A stretch of 64,000 nt of DNA from Pseudomonadota bacterium (GCA_023398955.1 JAEWRL010000168.1:16629-80628), one strand, 5' to 3'; positions 43,913-53,518 are shown, numbered from the stretch's first letter. Translations and numbers: made by a program. Notes: a model not told the origin generated them from the sequence alone.

Positions 43913-46480
43913 TCAACGCCCGTTCGGTTTCGCGCCGAGCCTTCGGCGACACGTTTCTTCCATCGTCTTGGTGAAGCGCTCTCGCCCCCAGTCGAAGGTG
44001 GGTGGGACGCATTTGTCGAGCTGATCCCGGCTCGCCAACAGCTCCTTCAGGGTATCTCGCGCCTGCCAGACAACGTCCTTTGGCACCTGAATCGCGAAGT
44101 TCGGGATGTCGGGGGTCGTCTCGCCGGTGACATCGAGGTTCAAAGCCCTGAGGTTGCGCACGCTGGTGCCTGCCGCGCGCGCGACGAGGCTCAAGCGCGT
44201 TCCGGGGGGCACCTCGAGGTCGGAGGTGAGTTGGGGACTCCGCATCTGAACCGCGGAGAACTTGAGCCGCTGCAGGTTGTTGAGTATCAGCGCCACGGCC
44301 TGGATCGCGGGGGCATACATGGTGGTCTCGTCCGGCAGCAGGTCGGCGTCGACCAGATCCCAGAATCCAATCCCACTGCCGCCCGCACGTTCGATGCGGG
44401 CCGCCATTCCGAACGGCCCCATGTTGTAGGCGCCGAACATCAGATCCCAGACCCCCGCTTCGTCGTAGACGACGAGCTTCTGCCGCAGGTCTCTCAGGTA
44501 GCGTACGGCGGCTTCCGTCGACTTGGGGGGACTCCTCCTCTCGTCGATCACGTCCTCCTCGACACGGAGGTGATAGGCGCGCGCCGTTCCCGGCATGAAC
44601 TGCCAAAGCCCAGCGGCGCCGACCGGAGAGGTGGCATGGGGTGAGCAGCCACTCTCGACGAAAACGATGGCCCATAGGTCAATAGGCAGGCCGTACCTGA
44701 CGAGTGTCGACTGAATCAGGTCACGGTACGCACCGCAACGAAACAACATCGTTTGGAAGGTTTCACGTCCAACCGGGTTCTCCACATAGAACTCCAGGCT
44801 CCGCTGGACGCGAGGATCGTCTTCGACCGGAATCTCTGGCAGCTTGAGGCCTACCAGCCAGCGGGAGCGCACCCGATCCGGAGAGCCCGAGGCGCGGCGT
44901 GTGCTGACTCGTCGCGCCGTGCTCGTATCGAGGATTGACGAGTGCATTCGCGCCAGAGCTTGGCACGTCCCCTTCGGGCCCTTGCATTCCTCGCCGGATG
45001 CACTGCTGGCAATCAGGGCGGCTTCCTCATCCACGAGGGCACGGAGCTCGGCCGATTCCTTGCCGCGACCATGCACCTGCGTGAGCAGAGTCCTCAAGGC
45101 CTCGTCCTCGGTGAGCAGGCGTGATTGGGGCAGCTCGCCAGGGGCCGCCGAGCCTACCTGCGCCTGCGCACCGGAACGCGCCGAACCGCTTGCCTCGGCT
45201 CCAGGAGGTCGACGCGTCAGCACGACGACGAGTGTCGCCAGTCCGCCGAGCACCAGCAGGAGCACGGCGATGGCGATGGCCCCAACTCGCCAGCCATTGA
45301 CGTCCTGCTGACGATTCCGCACGAGAGCGGGCGTGGGACCACTCCGAACGAGACCCGGCGTGGGGCCACCACTGCTGCGCCGATCGACCCGCGGCCGAAC
45401 GAGGTCAGCAAGCATGTGGATGCTCGACGCCCTGCCCCTGCGCGCGCCTGCTCCACCCGACATATTCCCCTCCGGCTCTCCCGGGCTTTCGCTCGAGGTC
45501 AACGCAGGGAGGCCTGCCAGCGGCCGATCCAGGAGTGGGGGCGGTTGCGCCTCGGCAGCTCCAGACGGCTGAGCCCGCCGCGGCAGGTTGAGCAGGGAAA
45601 CTGAATGCTCGCCTTTGCCAGCGGGAGCAGGGGGCCCTGGCTCCGAGCTGGTGCGAGATTTTCGGGTACCGAACGCGCGGAGGCCGAGCATCGTGCGAAC
45701 TTGCAGGTTGGGCGCTGGGCGTCCAGCGGTCTGCTCTCGGGGTGCCCCACCCCGCGGCATGAACTGATCGGGTGGCGGCGCCGCCACCTCGAACCGGCCC
45801 CCGTTCTCCGCGGGGAGCCCGGACATGCCCTGTGGAGCCGCCGGCACACCTGCGCCAGCTTGCGGTCCGCGGGTTGGGTCCTGCACCCCGCCGAGCTGCC
45901 CGCGTCCCGGGGCGACGTTGCCTGGAGGCGCCAGGCCAGGGCTGCCTGATTGGAACCCGGAGAGTGGTGGAGGTGGAGCTGCGGCCTGCTCCTGGAAATC
46001 GAGGAGCGGTGGGGGCTTCGCCGAAAGCGGGGAGCCGTGATCCATGAGCATTGTTGGCCCTGGACGGCGACGGGGCTGCACCGACGGCAATCGAGGCGCG
46101 GGCGCAGAGCCACCGGGTGCGACGAGACCCGGGTGGTGCCCCGGGAGCCGCGCCCGCTCCTCCGCAGTGAGTGTGGACTGCGCCTGGGCAGAGAGGTCCG
46201 CTAGGGCGACGAGTATTGGACTCACGTCGGCCACCCGCCCTTCATGGTCCACGCGCCTCAACAGGGCATCGAGGTGGGCCGTGATCCCACCAAAGCCCAG
46301 GCCGCCGAGTTGCCCTCGGAGGCCCAAGGTGGCGTTGCGCAGCGCGACTACGTGGGGGTCCTGCGCCGGAGCGCTGGCTGCCTGGGCCCTCGACCACGCT
46401 GCCAGGCAGGCGCCCAGGTCCCCGAGCAGTTGCACCAGGTCACCCCTTGGACCTCTCTGAGCCTCCACCTGATTGCTCAT
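43913..46480 (-). CDS. Membrane-anchored GH23 lytic transglycosylase, likely T6SS-linked
   Basis: The protein has about 855 residues from ATG 46480. An N-terminal helical region (to about residue 125) is followed by about 250 residues of Pro/Gly-rich low-complexity sequence. A transmembrane helix comes next (about 397-420), then a periplasmic part with a GH23 (MltD/Slt-like) domain. Catalytic Glu609 lies in FVESGCSP; GAAGLWQFMPGTAR and GAYNMGPFGMAARI complete the family motifs. A C-terminal LysM-like segment (VPPGTRLSLVARAAGTSVRNLRALN) may bind wall. Its place between hcp and tssA suggests it opens peptidoglycan for T6SS assembly, as dedicated transglycosylases do in other systems. Two short GTAACG repeats precede the ATG, without an obvious ribosome site. 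Confidence 0.85.
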   Translation of the reverse strand: MSNQVEAQRGPRGDLVQLLGDLGACLAAWSRAQAASAPAQDPHVVALRNATLGLRGQLGGLGFGGITAHLDALLRRVDHEGRVADVSPILVALADLSAQAQSTLTAEERARLPGHHPGLVAPGGSAPAPRLPSVQPRRRPGPTMLMDHGSPLSAKPPPLLDFQEQAAAPPPPLSGFQSGSPGLAPPGNVAPGRGQLGGVQDPTRGPQAGAGVPAAPQGMSGLPAENGGRFEVAAPPPDQFMPRGGAPREQTAGRPAPNLQVRTMLGLRAFGTRKSRTSSEPGPPAPAGKGEHSVSLLNLPRRAQPSGAAEAQPPPLLDRPLAGLPALTSSESPGEPEGNMSGGAGARRGRASSIHMLADLVRPRVDRRSSGGPTPGLVRSGPTPALVRNRQQDVNGWRVGAIAIAVLLLVLGGLATLVVVLTRRPPGAEASGSARSGAQAQVGSAAPGELPQSRLLTEDEALRTLLTQVHGRGKESAELRALVDEEAALIASSASGEECKGPKGTCQALARMHSSILDTSTARRVSTRRASGSPDRVRSRWLVGLKLPEIPVEDDPRVQRSLEFYVENPVGRETFQTMLFRCGAYRDLIQSTLVRYGLPIDLWAIVFVESGCSPHATSPVGAAGLWQFMPGTARAYHLRVEEDVIDERRSPPKSTEAAVRYLRDLRQKLVVYDEAGVWDLMFGAYNMGPFGMAARIERAGGSGIGFWDLVDADLLPDETTMYAPAIQAVALILNNLQRLKFSAVQMRSPQLTSDLEVPPGTRLSLVARAAGTSVRNLRALNLDVTGETTPDIPNFAIQVPKDVVWQARDTLKELLASRDQLDKCVPPTFDWGRERFTKTMEETCRRRLGAKPNGR

Positions 46481-46663
46481 TACCGTTACCGTTACCACGC
46501 ACGGCAGGTGGCCGCTCGCCGCCGAGCTCCGAAGAACCCCGCTCACGCCCGTTGACAGCCCGTCGTTCAGGAGGGAGAGTCGAAGCCTGCATTCCGCGAG
46601 GTGACGTGCGTCAGTCTAGCCGATAGCGCCTCGGGCAGTAAGAGGAGATTAGCGGAAGGGACA

Positions 46664-47710
46664 ATGGGACTAATCAATCTCGAGCAGCTGCTCTCCCCCA
46701 TTCACGACACGGACCCATCGGGGCCGAATCTGGAGTACGAGCCACCCTTCCGCGAAGTCGAGCGGTTGGCAGAAGGCAAGCCAGAGCAGCGGATTGGTGA
46801 CGTCCACGTACCCGCCGAGCCGCCCGACTGGTCGGTTGTCGTGGAGCGGAGTCATGCGCTCCTCGAGCGTACTCACGATCTCCGCCTGGCGGTGCTGCTC
46901 GCGCGGGCGCTCCTTCACCGGAATGGGTACCAGGGCTTCGCCGAGGGCCTAGCTTGCATCGCGGGGTTGCTGCGCGAGTTCTGGGCCACCCTGCATCCCG
47001 AGCTCGACCATGAGGACAACGACGACCCGACGATGCGAATCACCGCGTTGATGGGCCTCTGCTCTCCACCGACGCTGTTGACGCTGCGCCTGACGCCTTT
47101 GGTCCAGGTGCGCGGGCTCTCTCCCGTATCGTTGCAGGACATCCAGGCGCTCGTGGGTGGGCACGCTGGCACAGGCAATGCTTCGAGCGCGGCGGACGCA
47201 GCGACGGTCGAGGCCGCCTTCCAGGAAGTGGAGTTCGGGGCTCTCGAGTCGGTCGAAGCAGCGGTCCAGGACTGTATCACGGCTGTTGCTGCCATCGATG
47301 CGAGCTTCGAGGATCATACAGGGAGTCATGGCCCCGACCTGGCACCGCTGATGAGCGTTCTCCGCGAGGTTCGGCACGTGCTGACGCCGCGCGTGCAGGC
47401 CAGGCGGGCCGCGCTCCCCGGTGGGGATGGCGCCGACCCCGGGGGCACGGAAGTGGTGGACTCGAACAGTGGTGCGGAGCCCGCGCGCCGTGCGGCCCTG
47501 ACCGGTGAGATCGCCTCGCGCGACGACGTCGTCAGAGCCATCGACAAGATCTGCGCTTACTATGCGCGTTATGAACCTGCGAGCCCAATCCCGCTGCTGT
47601 TGGAACGTTGCAAGCGACTCGTCCCGTGCTCGTTTCTGGAAATCATCCAGGACCTCGCACCGGACAGCGTGGCGCAGGTCACTAGCCTTGCTGGCAGAAA
47701 GCTGGAATGA
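46664..47710 (+). CDS. tssA: T6SS protein TssA (ImpA N-terminal family)
   Basis: The 348-residue product begins LEQLLSPIHDTDPSGPNLEYEPPFREVERLAEG and continues PPDWSVVVERSHALLERTHDLRLAVLLARALL, the ImpA_N signature. The C-terminal part has the short TssA form (RDDVVRAIDKICAYYARYEPASPIPLLLERCKRLVPCSFLEI). TssA primes and coordinates tube and sheath growth. GGAAGGG lies 4 nt before ATG 46664; the earlier in-frame ATG at 46601 adds a non-conserved leader. It begins the plus-strand arm, with tssB 105 bp downstream. Confidence 0.93.
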   Translation: MGLINLEQLLSPIHDTDPSGPNLEYEPPFREVERLAEGKPEQRIGDVHVPAEPPDWSVVVERSHALLERTHDLRLAVLLARALLHRNGYQGFAEGLACIAGLLREFWATLHPELDHEDNDDPTMRITALMGLCSPPTLLTLRLTPLVQVRGLSPVSLQDIQALVGGHAGTGNASSAADAATVEAAFQEVEFGALESVEAAVQDCITAVAAIDASFEDHTGSHGPDLAPLMSVLREVRHVLTPRVQARRAALPGGDGADPGGTEVVDSNSGAEPARRAALTGEIASRDDVVRAIDKICAYYARYEPASPIPLLLERCKRLVPCSFLEIIQDLAPDSVAQVTSLAGRKLE

Positions 47711-47815
47711 AGTGTCACTTGGAATCGACGATGAGCTGGTGGGAAAGCGCTGCCTTGAAGCCGCGCACCTTGCTGGCATAACTGCGCAGGATATACCTGG
47801 TAGATTGGAGCGGAC

Positions 47816-48337
47816 ATGAGCAGCCAGAAGTTCATTGGGCGGAACCGCGCCCCGCGGGTTCAGATCGAATACGATGTCGAGTTGTATGGTGCCAAGAAGA
47901 GCATTCAGCTGCCCTTCGTCATGGGTGTCATGGCAGACCTCTCGGGTAACGCGGGAAAGGCCCAGCCGCCCGTCGCGGACCGCAAGTTCCTGGAGTACTC
48001 GGCCGAGAACCTCGACGACCGGATGAAGGCGATGCAGCCAAAGGTCAAGATGCAGGTTCCGAACAAGCTGACGGGGGATGGGAATCTGAACGTCGAGCTG
48101 ACGTTCGAGAAGCTCGATGATTTCGGCCCCAGCGCCGTCGCGCGCCAGGTGCCGGCACTGCGACAGCTGCTGGAAGCACGCATGCAGCTCGCCAACCTCA
48201 TCACGTACATGGATGGCAAGACGGGCGCGGAAGAGCTCATCGCCAGGATCCTGAACGACCCCGCCCTCTTGAAGTCAATCACAGCCGCGGCCAAGCCCGC
48301 CGAAGCTGGCTCCTCCGACACTTCAGCAGAAGAGTAA
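47816..48337 (+). CDS. tssB: T6SS sheath small subunit TssB (VipA)
   Basis: The 173-residue protein is of normal length. It has the TssB opening KFIGRNRAPRVQIEYDVELYGAKKSIQLPFVMGVMADLSG, and then LTFEKLDDFGPSAVARQVPALRQLLEARMQL. A GGAG site is 5 nt before the ATG. Together with TssC it forms the contractile sheath. Its stop codon shares one base with the tssC start (TAATG), giving strict coupling and the equal stoichiometry the sheath needs. Confidence 0.96.
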   Translation: MSSQKFIGRNRAPRVQIEYDVELYGAKKSIQLPFVMGVMADLSGNAGKAQPPVADRKFLEYSAENLDDRMKAMQPKVKMQVPNKLTGDGNLNVELTFEKLDDFGPSAVARQVPALRQLLEARMQLANLITYMDGKTGAEELIARILNDPALLKSITAAAKPAEAGSSDTSAEE

Positions 48338-49836
48338 TGACGATGTCAGAAGAAACCCAGAAGGTTGCGCCAGAGGCCCAGTCCGGCGTGGAGGTGAGCG
48401 ACGAGTTTGCCAACCTCCTGCGCAAGGAGTTCAAGCCGCAGACCGATCGGGCGCGTGAGGAGGTGGAATCCGCCGTGCTCACGCTGGCTCGGGAGGCTCT
48501 TGGCAGCTCGGCGATCGTCTCCTCGGACGCCGTAGCGTCGATACAAAGCATCATTGCCGAGATCGATCGCAAGCTCAGCGCGCAAGTGAACGAGATCTTG
48601 CATGAGCCCAGCTTCCAGACCTTGGAGGGGTCCTGGCGCGGGCTTCACTACCTCGTCAACAACACCGAAACCGACACGATGTTGAAGATTCGGGTGATGA
48701 GCATCTCCAAGAAGGAGGTGCACAAGACGCTCAAGCGTTTCAAGGGCGCGTCTTGGGATCAGAGCCCGCTGTTCAAGAAGTTGTACGAGGAGGAGTATGG
48801 GCAGCTCGGCGGTGAGCCTTATGCGTGCCTCGTGGCAGACTACGCCTTCGACCACAGCCCTCCGGATGTAGAGACGCTCGGGGAGCTCGGCAAAATCGCA
48901 GCTGCGTGCCACTCGCCCGTGATCACTGCCGCCGCCCCCTCGCTGCTGCAGATGGAGTCGTTCCAAGAGCTCAGCAATCCACGCGACATCGCGAAGATCT
49001 TCTCTACCCCGGAGTACGCTGCCTGGCGTTCCCTCCGCGAGTCGGACGAGAGCCGGTACATTGGAGTCACCTTGCCGCGGTTTCTGGCGCGTCGTCCCTA
49101 CGGGGCCAAGTCGGATCCCGTCGACGAGTTCGATTTCGAAGAGGACGCCGTCGGGTCGGACGAGAAGAAGTACACCTGGTCGAACGCGGCATACGCCATG
49201 GCCGTCAATATCAACCGGTCACAGAAGCTCTACGGTTGGTGTTCGCGTATACGCGGGATTGAATCGGGCGGAGCCGTCACGGGGCTGCCGACGCACACTT
49301 TTCCGACCGATGACGGCGGCCAGGACATGACGTGCCCGACCGAGATCGCCATCAGCGACCGCCGCGAGGCAGAGCTCGCGAAGGCGGGGTTCATGCCGCT
49401 CATTCACAAGAAGAATACGGACTTTGCTGCGTTCATAGGAGCGCAGTCGCTTCAGAAGCCAGCGGTCTACGACGACCCGGATGCGACGGCCAACGCCGCG
49501 CTGGCCGCCCGGATGCCGTACCTCTTCGCCACCTGCCGCTTCGCGCATTACCTGAAGTGCATCGTTCGCGACAAGATCGGGTCGTTCAAGAGCGCCGATG
49601 ACATGCAGAAGTGGCTACAGGGCTGGATCACCCCCTACGTGGACGGAGCCCCGGCTCACTCGAGCGAAGAGACGAAGGCAAAGCGGCCACTGGCTGCCGC
49701 AGAGGTGACAGTTCAGGAGGACCTCGCCAACCCAGGCTACTATTCCTCGAGCTTCTTCCTGCGGCCCCACTATCAGCTGGAGGGTCTCACAGTGTCCTTG
49801 CGTCTCGTCTCACGGCTCCCGTCTGCCAAGGGCTGA
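48337..49836 (+). CDS. tssC: T6SS sheath large subunit TssC (VipB)
   Basis: The 499-residue protein carries the TssC landmarks: LEGSWRGLHYLVNNTETD, VADYAFDHSPPDVETLGELGKIAAACHSPV and YIGVTLPRFLARRPYGAKSDPVDEFDFEEDAVG. TWSNAAYAMAVNINRS, GLPTHTFPTDDGGQDMTCPTEIAISDRRE and the end AEVTVQEDLANPGYYSSSFFLRPHYQLEGL complete the set. It forms the outer sheath strand with TssB. ATG 48343 is an alternative start three codons in. A long structured spacer follows before tssE. Confidence 0.96.
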   Translation: MTMSEETQKVAPEAQSGVEVSDEFANLLRKEFKPQTDRAREEVESAVLTLAREALGSSAIVSSDAVASIQSIIAEIDRKLSAQVNEILHEPSFQTLEGSWRGLHYLVNNTETDTMLKIRVMSISKKEVHKTLKRFKGASWDQSPLFKKLYEEEYGQLGGEPYACLVADYAFDHSPPDVETLGELGKIAAACHSPVITAAAPSLLQMESFQELSNPRDIAKIFSTPEYAAWRSLRESDESRYIGVTLPRFLARRPYGAKSDPVDEFDFEEDAVGSDEKKYTWSNAAYAMAVNINRSQKLYGWCSRIRGIESGGAVTGLPTHTFPTDDGGQDMTCPTEIAISDRREAELAKAGFMPLIHKKNTDFAAFIGAQSLQKPAVYDDPDATANAALAARMPYLFATCRFAHYLKCIVRDKIGSFKSADDMQKWLQGWITPYVDGAPAHSSEETKAKRPLAAAEVTVQEDLANPGYYSSSFFLRPHYQLEGLTVSLRLVSRLPSAKG

Positions 49837-49867
49837 CGGCGAAAACCGAATGGGAGCAGACGCCATC

Positions 49868-49986
49868 CTCAATGGGCGAGCGCAATTGTCGAGCACCTCG
49901 ACGATTGCGCGAGCATCTTTGGGGTGTGGGCCTCGCGCGAAGCGCGGGGGAAGGGAAGCGACCGAGAATTGCGCTCGCTCATTGAG
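49868..49986. repeat. Long inverted repeat with nested hairpins between tssC and tssE
   Basis: The left arm (49868-49890, CTCAATGGGCGAGCGCAATT plus GTC) pairs with the right arm (49964-49986) at 21 of 23 positions. The 73-bp interior contains a 14-bp hairpin (49880-49910; GCGCAATTGTCGAG/CTCGACGATTGCGC with loop CAC and one U-G pair) that shares sequence with the left arm, and a second GC stem near 49931-49950. The long-range and local structures are mutually exclusive, as in attenuators or mRNA-processing sites. It could also be a mobile REP-like element; no second copy is present in the window. Confidence 0.75.
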
Positions 49987-50043
49987 TTGCTGTGCCGGCC
50001 TGGGTGCGCTTAGCCCGCCCGGGCCCACTAACGAGGTAGCGCC

Positions 50044-50550
50044 ATGGCGGACTTGACACCCAAAGAACGCCTACAACCGTCCCTGCTCGATCGCCTCACC
50101 GACGACGAGCCTGAACGGAAGAACGAGCCGCACAGCAAGCGCGTCCTGTCGGCGCGGCGGCTGCGGGAGAGTGTGCGGCGGGACCTCAGCTGGTTGCTCA
50201 ACAACACCCACTTCGGTGCGCTCGAAGACCTGAGCGCGTTCCCCGAAGTGGCGCTCTCCACGCTGAACTATGGCGTCCCGGATCTCGCCGGGAAGACCAG
50301 CACCACCGTCGATCTCAAGCTACTCGAGAGCAAGATACGCGCGGCCATCGTTGCATTCGAACCGCGGCTCCTGCCGGACACGGTGCAGCTCAAGGCCAGG
50401 ATCGATCCGAATGAGTTCAGCCACAACGCCCTCTCGTTCGTGATCGAGGCGGAGCTGTGGGCGCAGCCGCTGCCACTTCGGGTCTTTCTGAAGACGAACC
50501 TCGACCTGGAGACCGGGGAGGTATCCGTGTCGGAGACGACGGGGGTGTGA
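50044..50550 (+). CDS. tssE: T6SS baseplate protein TssE (gp25-like)
   Basis: The 168-residue product shows the gp25-like pattern: LQPSLLDRLTDDEP, then RLRESVRRDLSWLLNNTH, FPEVALSTLNYGVPDLAG, IRAAIVAFEPRL and LSFVIEAELWAQPLPLRVFLKTNLDLETGEVSV. GAGG lies 7 nt before the ATG. It nucleates the sheath at the baseplate with TssF and TssG. A 207-bp structured spacer separates it from tssC, the largest gap within this arm. Confidence 0.95.
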   Translation: MADLTPKERLQPSLLDRLTDDEPERKNEPHSKRVLSARRLRESVRRDLSWLLNNTHFGALEDLSAFPEVALSTLNYGVPDLAGKTSTTVDLKLLESKIRAAIVAFEPRLLPDTVQLKARIDPNEFSHNALSFVIEAELWAQPLPLRVFLKTNLDLETGEVSVSETTGV

Positions 50551-50615
50551 CCCCTAGAGAGCCCTTCGGGGAGGTTCGACGCTAGGCGCCGATGCCGGGC
50601 CAAGCGGGTTCCCAT

Positions 50616-52481
50616 ATGGATCATCGACTACTATCCTATTACAACAAAGAACTCCAGTACCTCCGGGAGCTCGGCGGCGAGTTCGCGCGTCAGTTCCCTA
50701 AGATCGCCGGAAGGCTAGGTTTGGAGGCCTTCGAGTGCGCTGATCCATACGTCGAGCGTCTGCTGGAGGGCTTTGCTTTCCTGGCTGCCCGCGTCCAGCT
50801 CAAGATTGATGCGGAGTTTCCGCGGTTCACAGAGCATTTGCTCTCGCTTGTCTACCCGCATTACCTCGCGCCGACTCCCTCGATGGTCGTGGTCAAGCTG
50901 CACCCGAACCATCGGCAAGGCCAACTCAACGAGGGCTTTCGGGTGCCTCGCGGTAGCGCTCTGCGCAGCGACACCGGCACCGGCAGCCAGACGGCGTGCG
51001 AGTACCGTCTTGCCCATGACGTGACCCTATGGCCCATCGAGCTCGTCAAGGTCACCCATGTCTCGAACCTGGGCAGGTTGGGGGAGGTTTCGCTGCCTGG
51101 CAAGGAGCACCCCCGCGGCGCTCTTGTCTTCCGGTTCCGCACCACGACGGGCGCTCCCTTCAGCGAACTGGCTCTCGATGAGCTCGCGCTGTTCCTCACA
51201 GGGCCGGAGCAGCTATCGATGCGGATGTATGAGCTGCTCTTCGCGGGCACACGAGCGCTGGCCGTTGGAGCCCCCAACGACCGCGATCCGGCGCTCGTAC
51301 TCCAGGATCCGATCCGGCAGGTCGGCTTCGATGACGACGAGGCGCTGTTGCCCTTTGGCCCGAAGTCCTTCCAGGGGTACCGCCTGCTCCACGAGTATTT
51401 CGCTTTCCCGAGCCGCTATCAGTTCGTGATGCTCCAAGGGCTGAAGTCCGGGGTCGCCCGCTGTCACGAGCCGGAGATGGAAGTGGTCGTCCTGCTCGAC
51501 CGTCACGAGCCGTCCGTCGAGTCTTCGGTGAGCACGGCACATTTCGAGCTCTTCTGCGCGCCAGCCGCCAACCTATTCCCCAAGCGGGTCGATCGTATCC
51601 ACCTCTCGAACCGCCAGCACCAGTACCATGTCGTGGCCGACCGGACGCGGCCGAAGGACTTCGAGCTGCATTCTCTGACAGAGGTCGTTGGCCTAGGGAC
51701 GCGAGCGAGGGCGCAGCAGGAGTTCAAGCCCTTTTACTCAAGCCGCGAACGCTCCCAAGGAGAGGCAGCATTCTACACCGTTCACCGCGAGCCCCGGGTT
51801 GCCAGCACCCGGGAACACCGGGAAGGGGCGCGCTCGAGCTATGCTGGCGGCGAGATGTTCGTCTCCCTCGTCAACGGCAATCAGGGGCCCTTTCACGGAG
51901 ACCTGAAGCAGCTTGCCATCAAAGCGCTCTGCACCAATCGCGACTTGCCCTTGATGATGAGCCTGGGCGGAGGGCGGACGGACTTCTTCCTCGACACGGG
52001 GGCGCCCGTCGAGTCCATCCGATGCGTCGCGGGTCCATCGGAGCCGCGCCCGCCCATCGCCTGGGGCGCGACCTCCTGGCGTCTGGTCAGCCACCTCTCT
52101 CTGAATTACCTCTCCATTACGGACACCAGCTCGGAGGAAGGGGCTTCTGGTCTGCGGCAACTGCTGCACTTGTACAGCGATCTCGGGTCGCCCGTCCTGC
52201 GCCGACACGTCGACGGCGTACGTTCCGTCTCGACTTCGTCGATCGTTCGTCGTGTGCCCACCTCCGGGCCGCTGGCGTTCGGGCGCGGGATCGAGATTCT
52301 CCTGGAGTGCGACGAGTCGGCGTTCGAGGGAGGGAGCGCCTTCATGTTCGCGTCGGTGCTCGAGCGCTTCTTCGCCAAGTACGTCGCCATCAACTCATTC
52401 TCCGAGACGGCACTCAAGAGCGTGCAGCGCGGGGGGCTGATGAGGTGGCCAGCACGGTTGGGAAGACGGGCCGCATCATGA
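50616..52481 (+). CDS. tssF: T6SS baseplate protein TssF
   Basis: The 621-residue protein begins MDHRLLSYYNKELQYLRELGGEFARQFPKIAGRLGL with ADPYVERLLEGFAFLAARVQLKIDAEFPRFTEHLLSLVYPHYLAPTPSM, the highly conserved TssF start. It ends with the typical MRWPARLGRR segment. An ATG at 50592 would add eight residues; 50616 fits the family start better. It forms the baseplate wedge with TssG and TssE. Its end overlaps tssG. Confidence 0.95.
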   Translation: MDHRLLSYYNKELQYLRELGGEFARQFPKIAGRLGLEAFECADPYVERLLEGFAFLAARVQLKIDAEFPRFTEHLLSLVYPHYLAPTPSMVVVKLHPNHRQGQLNEGFRVPRGSALRSDTGTGSQTACEYRLAHDVTLWPIELVKVTHVSNLGRLGEVSLPGKEHPRGALVFRFRTTTGAPFSELALDELALFLTGPEQLSMRMYELLFAGTRALAVGAPNDRDPALVLQDPIRQVGFDDDEALLPFGPKSFQGYRLLHEYFAFPSRYQFVMLQGLKSGVARCHEPEMEVVVLLDRHEPSVESSVSTAHFELFCAPAANLFPKRVDRIHLSNRQHQYHVVADRTRPKDFELHSLTEVVGLGTRARAQQEFKPFYSSRERSQGEAAFYTVHREPRVASTREHREGARSSYAGGEMFVSLVNGNQGPFHGDLKQLAIKALCTNRDLPLMMSLGGGRTDFFLDTGAPVESIRCVAGPSEPRPPIAWGATSWRLVSHLSLNYLSITDTSSEEGASGLRQLLHLYSDLGSPVLRRHVDGVRSVSTSSIVRRVPTSGPLAFGRGIEILLECDESAFEGGSAFMFASVLERFFAKYVAINSFSETALKSVQRGGLMRWPARLGRRAAS

Positions 52482-53494
52482 GCTTCCTGGACGAGCTGGA
52501 GCGGGGCGCGCACGAGTTCGGGTTTCATGCGGCACTCCGCCAGGTCGAGGCTCTCTTCCCCGACTTGCCGCGCTTCGGCGAGGCGATGCGCCCGCTGGAC
52601 GAGCCCATCCGCCTCGGTCAGGACCCGAATCTTGGCTTCGCGCCAGCCGAGCTTTCCCGGTTCGAGCAAGCCGGAGGTCGCCCCGGGCAGCTCGAGGTGG
52701 GGTTTTTCGGACTCTTTGGTCCCAATGGCCCGCTGCCGCTACACCTGACCGAGTACGCGCGGCAGCGCATCCGCCATGTCGGAGACCGGACGCTGAGCGC
52801 ATTCGTGAATCTCTTCAATCACAGGATGCTCCTGCTCTTTCACCGAGCGTGGGCTCAGGTCGAGCCGGCTGTTCATCAGGATCGACCACAGTCCAGCCGA
52901 TTCGAGGCGTATGTGGGCTCTCTCATGGGACTCGGTCTCTCGGCGCTGCGGGAGAGAGATCTCATCCCAGACCATGCCAAGCTGCAGTATGTCGGGTGGC
53001 TCTCCAATCCCGTGCGGAGTGCCGAGGGCCTTGGCGCCATCCTGGCGGACTACTTCGAGGTGCCTGTCACCATCCAGGAGTTTCAGGGCGAGTGGCTGGA
53101 TTTGCCAGAGTCCGGCAGGTTACAGCTGGGTGGACCGCCCGAGGTGTGCTCCCTTGGGAGAACTACCCTGCTCGGCCCGCGGGTGTACTCGGTTCAGCAT
53201 CGCTTCAGGATCTGTTTCGGCCCCCTCTCGCGCGAAGATTACAGCCGCTTTCTGCCCGGAAGCGCCGGTCTTGCCAAGCTCGCCACGATGGTTCGCGCTT
53301 ACGTCGGCGACGAATACGCTTGGGACCTTTCGCTCAGGCTCCGCGAAGACGCCGCCGGCCAGATAAGGCTCGGCGGGAGCGAGCGGCTCTCTTACAATGC
53401 GCGCCTCGGCAAGCGGGGAGCCCTTGCCGACCTCGTGATTGACCCGTTCCAACGAAGCAGCCGGCGACATCTGTCACGACCGAGCAATGATTGA
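52445..53494 (+). CDS. tssG: T6SS baseplate protein TssG
   Basis: The 349-residue product has TssG features: FGFHAALRQVEALFPDLPRFGEAMRPLDEPIRLGQDPNLGFAPAELS, FFGLFGPNGPLPLHLTEYARQR and FEVPVTIQEFQGEWLDLP. GTG 52445 is given as start because it yields a family-like N-terminus (ASTVGKTGRI before the first helix) and overlaps the tssF end by 37 nt, as in many T6SS loci. ATG 52478, which overlaps the tssF stop as ATGA, is a serious alternative. It completes the baseplate wedge. Confidence 0.93.
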   Translation: MASTVGKTGRIMSFLDELERGAHEFGFHAALRQVEALFPDLPRFGEAMRPLDEPIRLGQDPNLGFAPAELSRFEQAGGRPGQLEVGFFGLFGPNGPLPLHLTEYARQRIRHVGDRTLSAFVNLFNHRMLLLFHRAWAQVEPAVHQDRPQSSRFEAYVGSLMGLGLSALRERDLIPDHAKLQYVGWLSNPVRSAEGLGAILADYFEVPVTIQEFQGEWLDLPESGRLQLGGPPEVCSLGRTTLLGPRVYSVQHRFRICFGPLSREDYSRFLPGSAGLAKLATMVRAYVGDEYAWDLSLRLREDAAGQIRLGGSERLSYNARLGKRGALADLVIDPFQRSSRRHLSRPSND

Positions 53495-53518
53495 GCTTGA
53501 CTACCCAGGGAGCCCGTA

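Noticed and set aside
47700..47815. Sigma-54-like promoter upstream of tssB (TGGCATAACTGCGCA)
   Set aside because: The GG-GC spacing is 9, not the required 10, and no other consensus bases fit.
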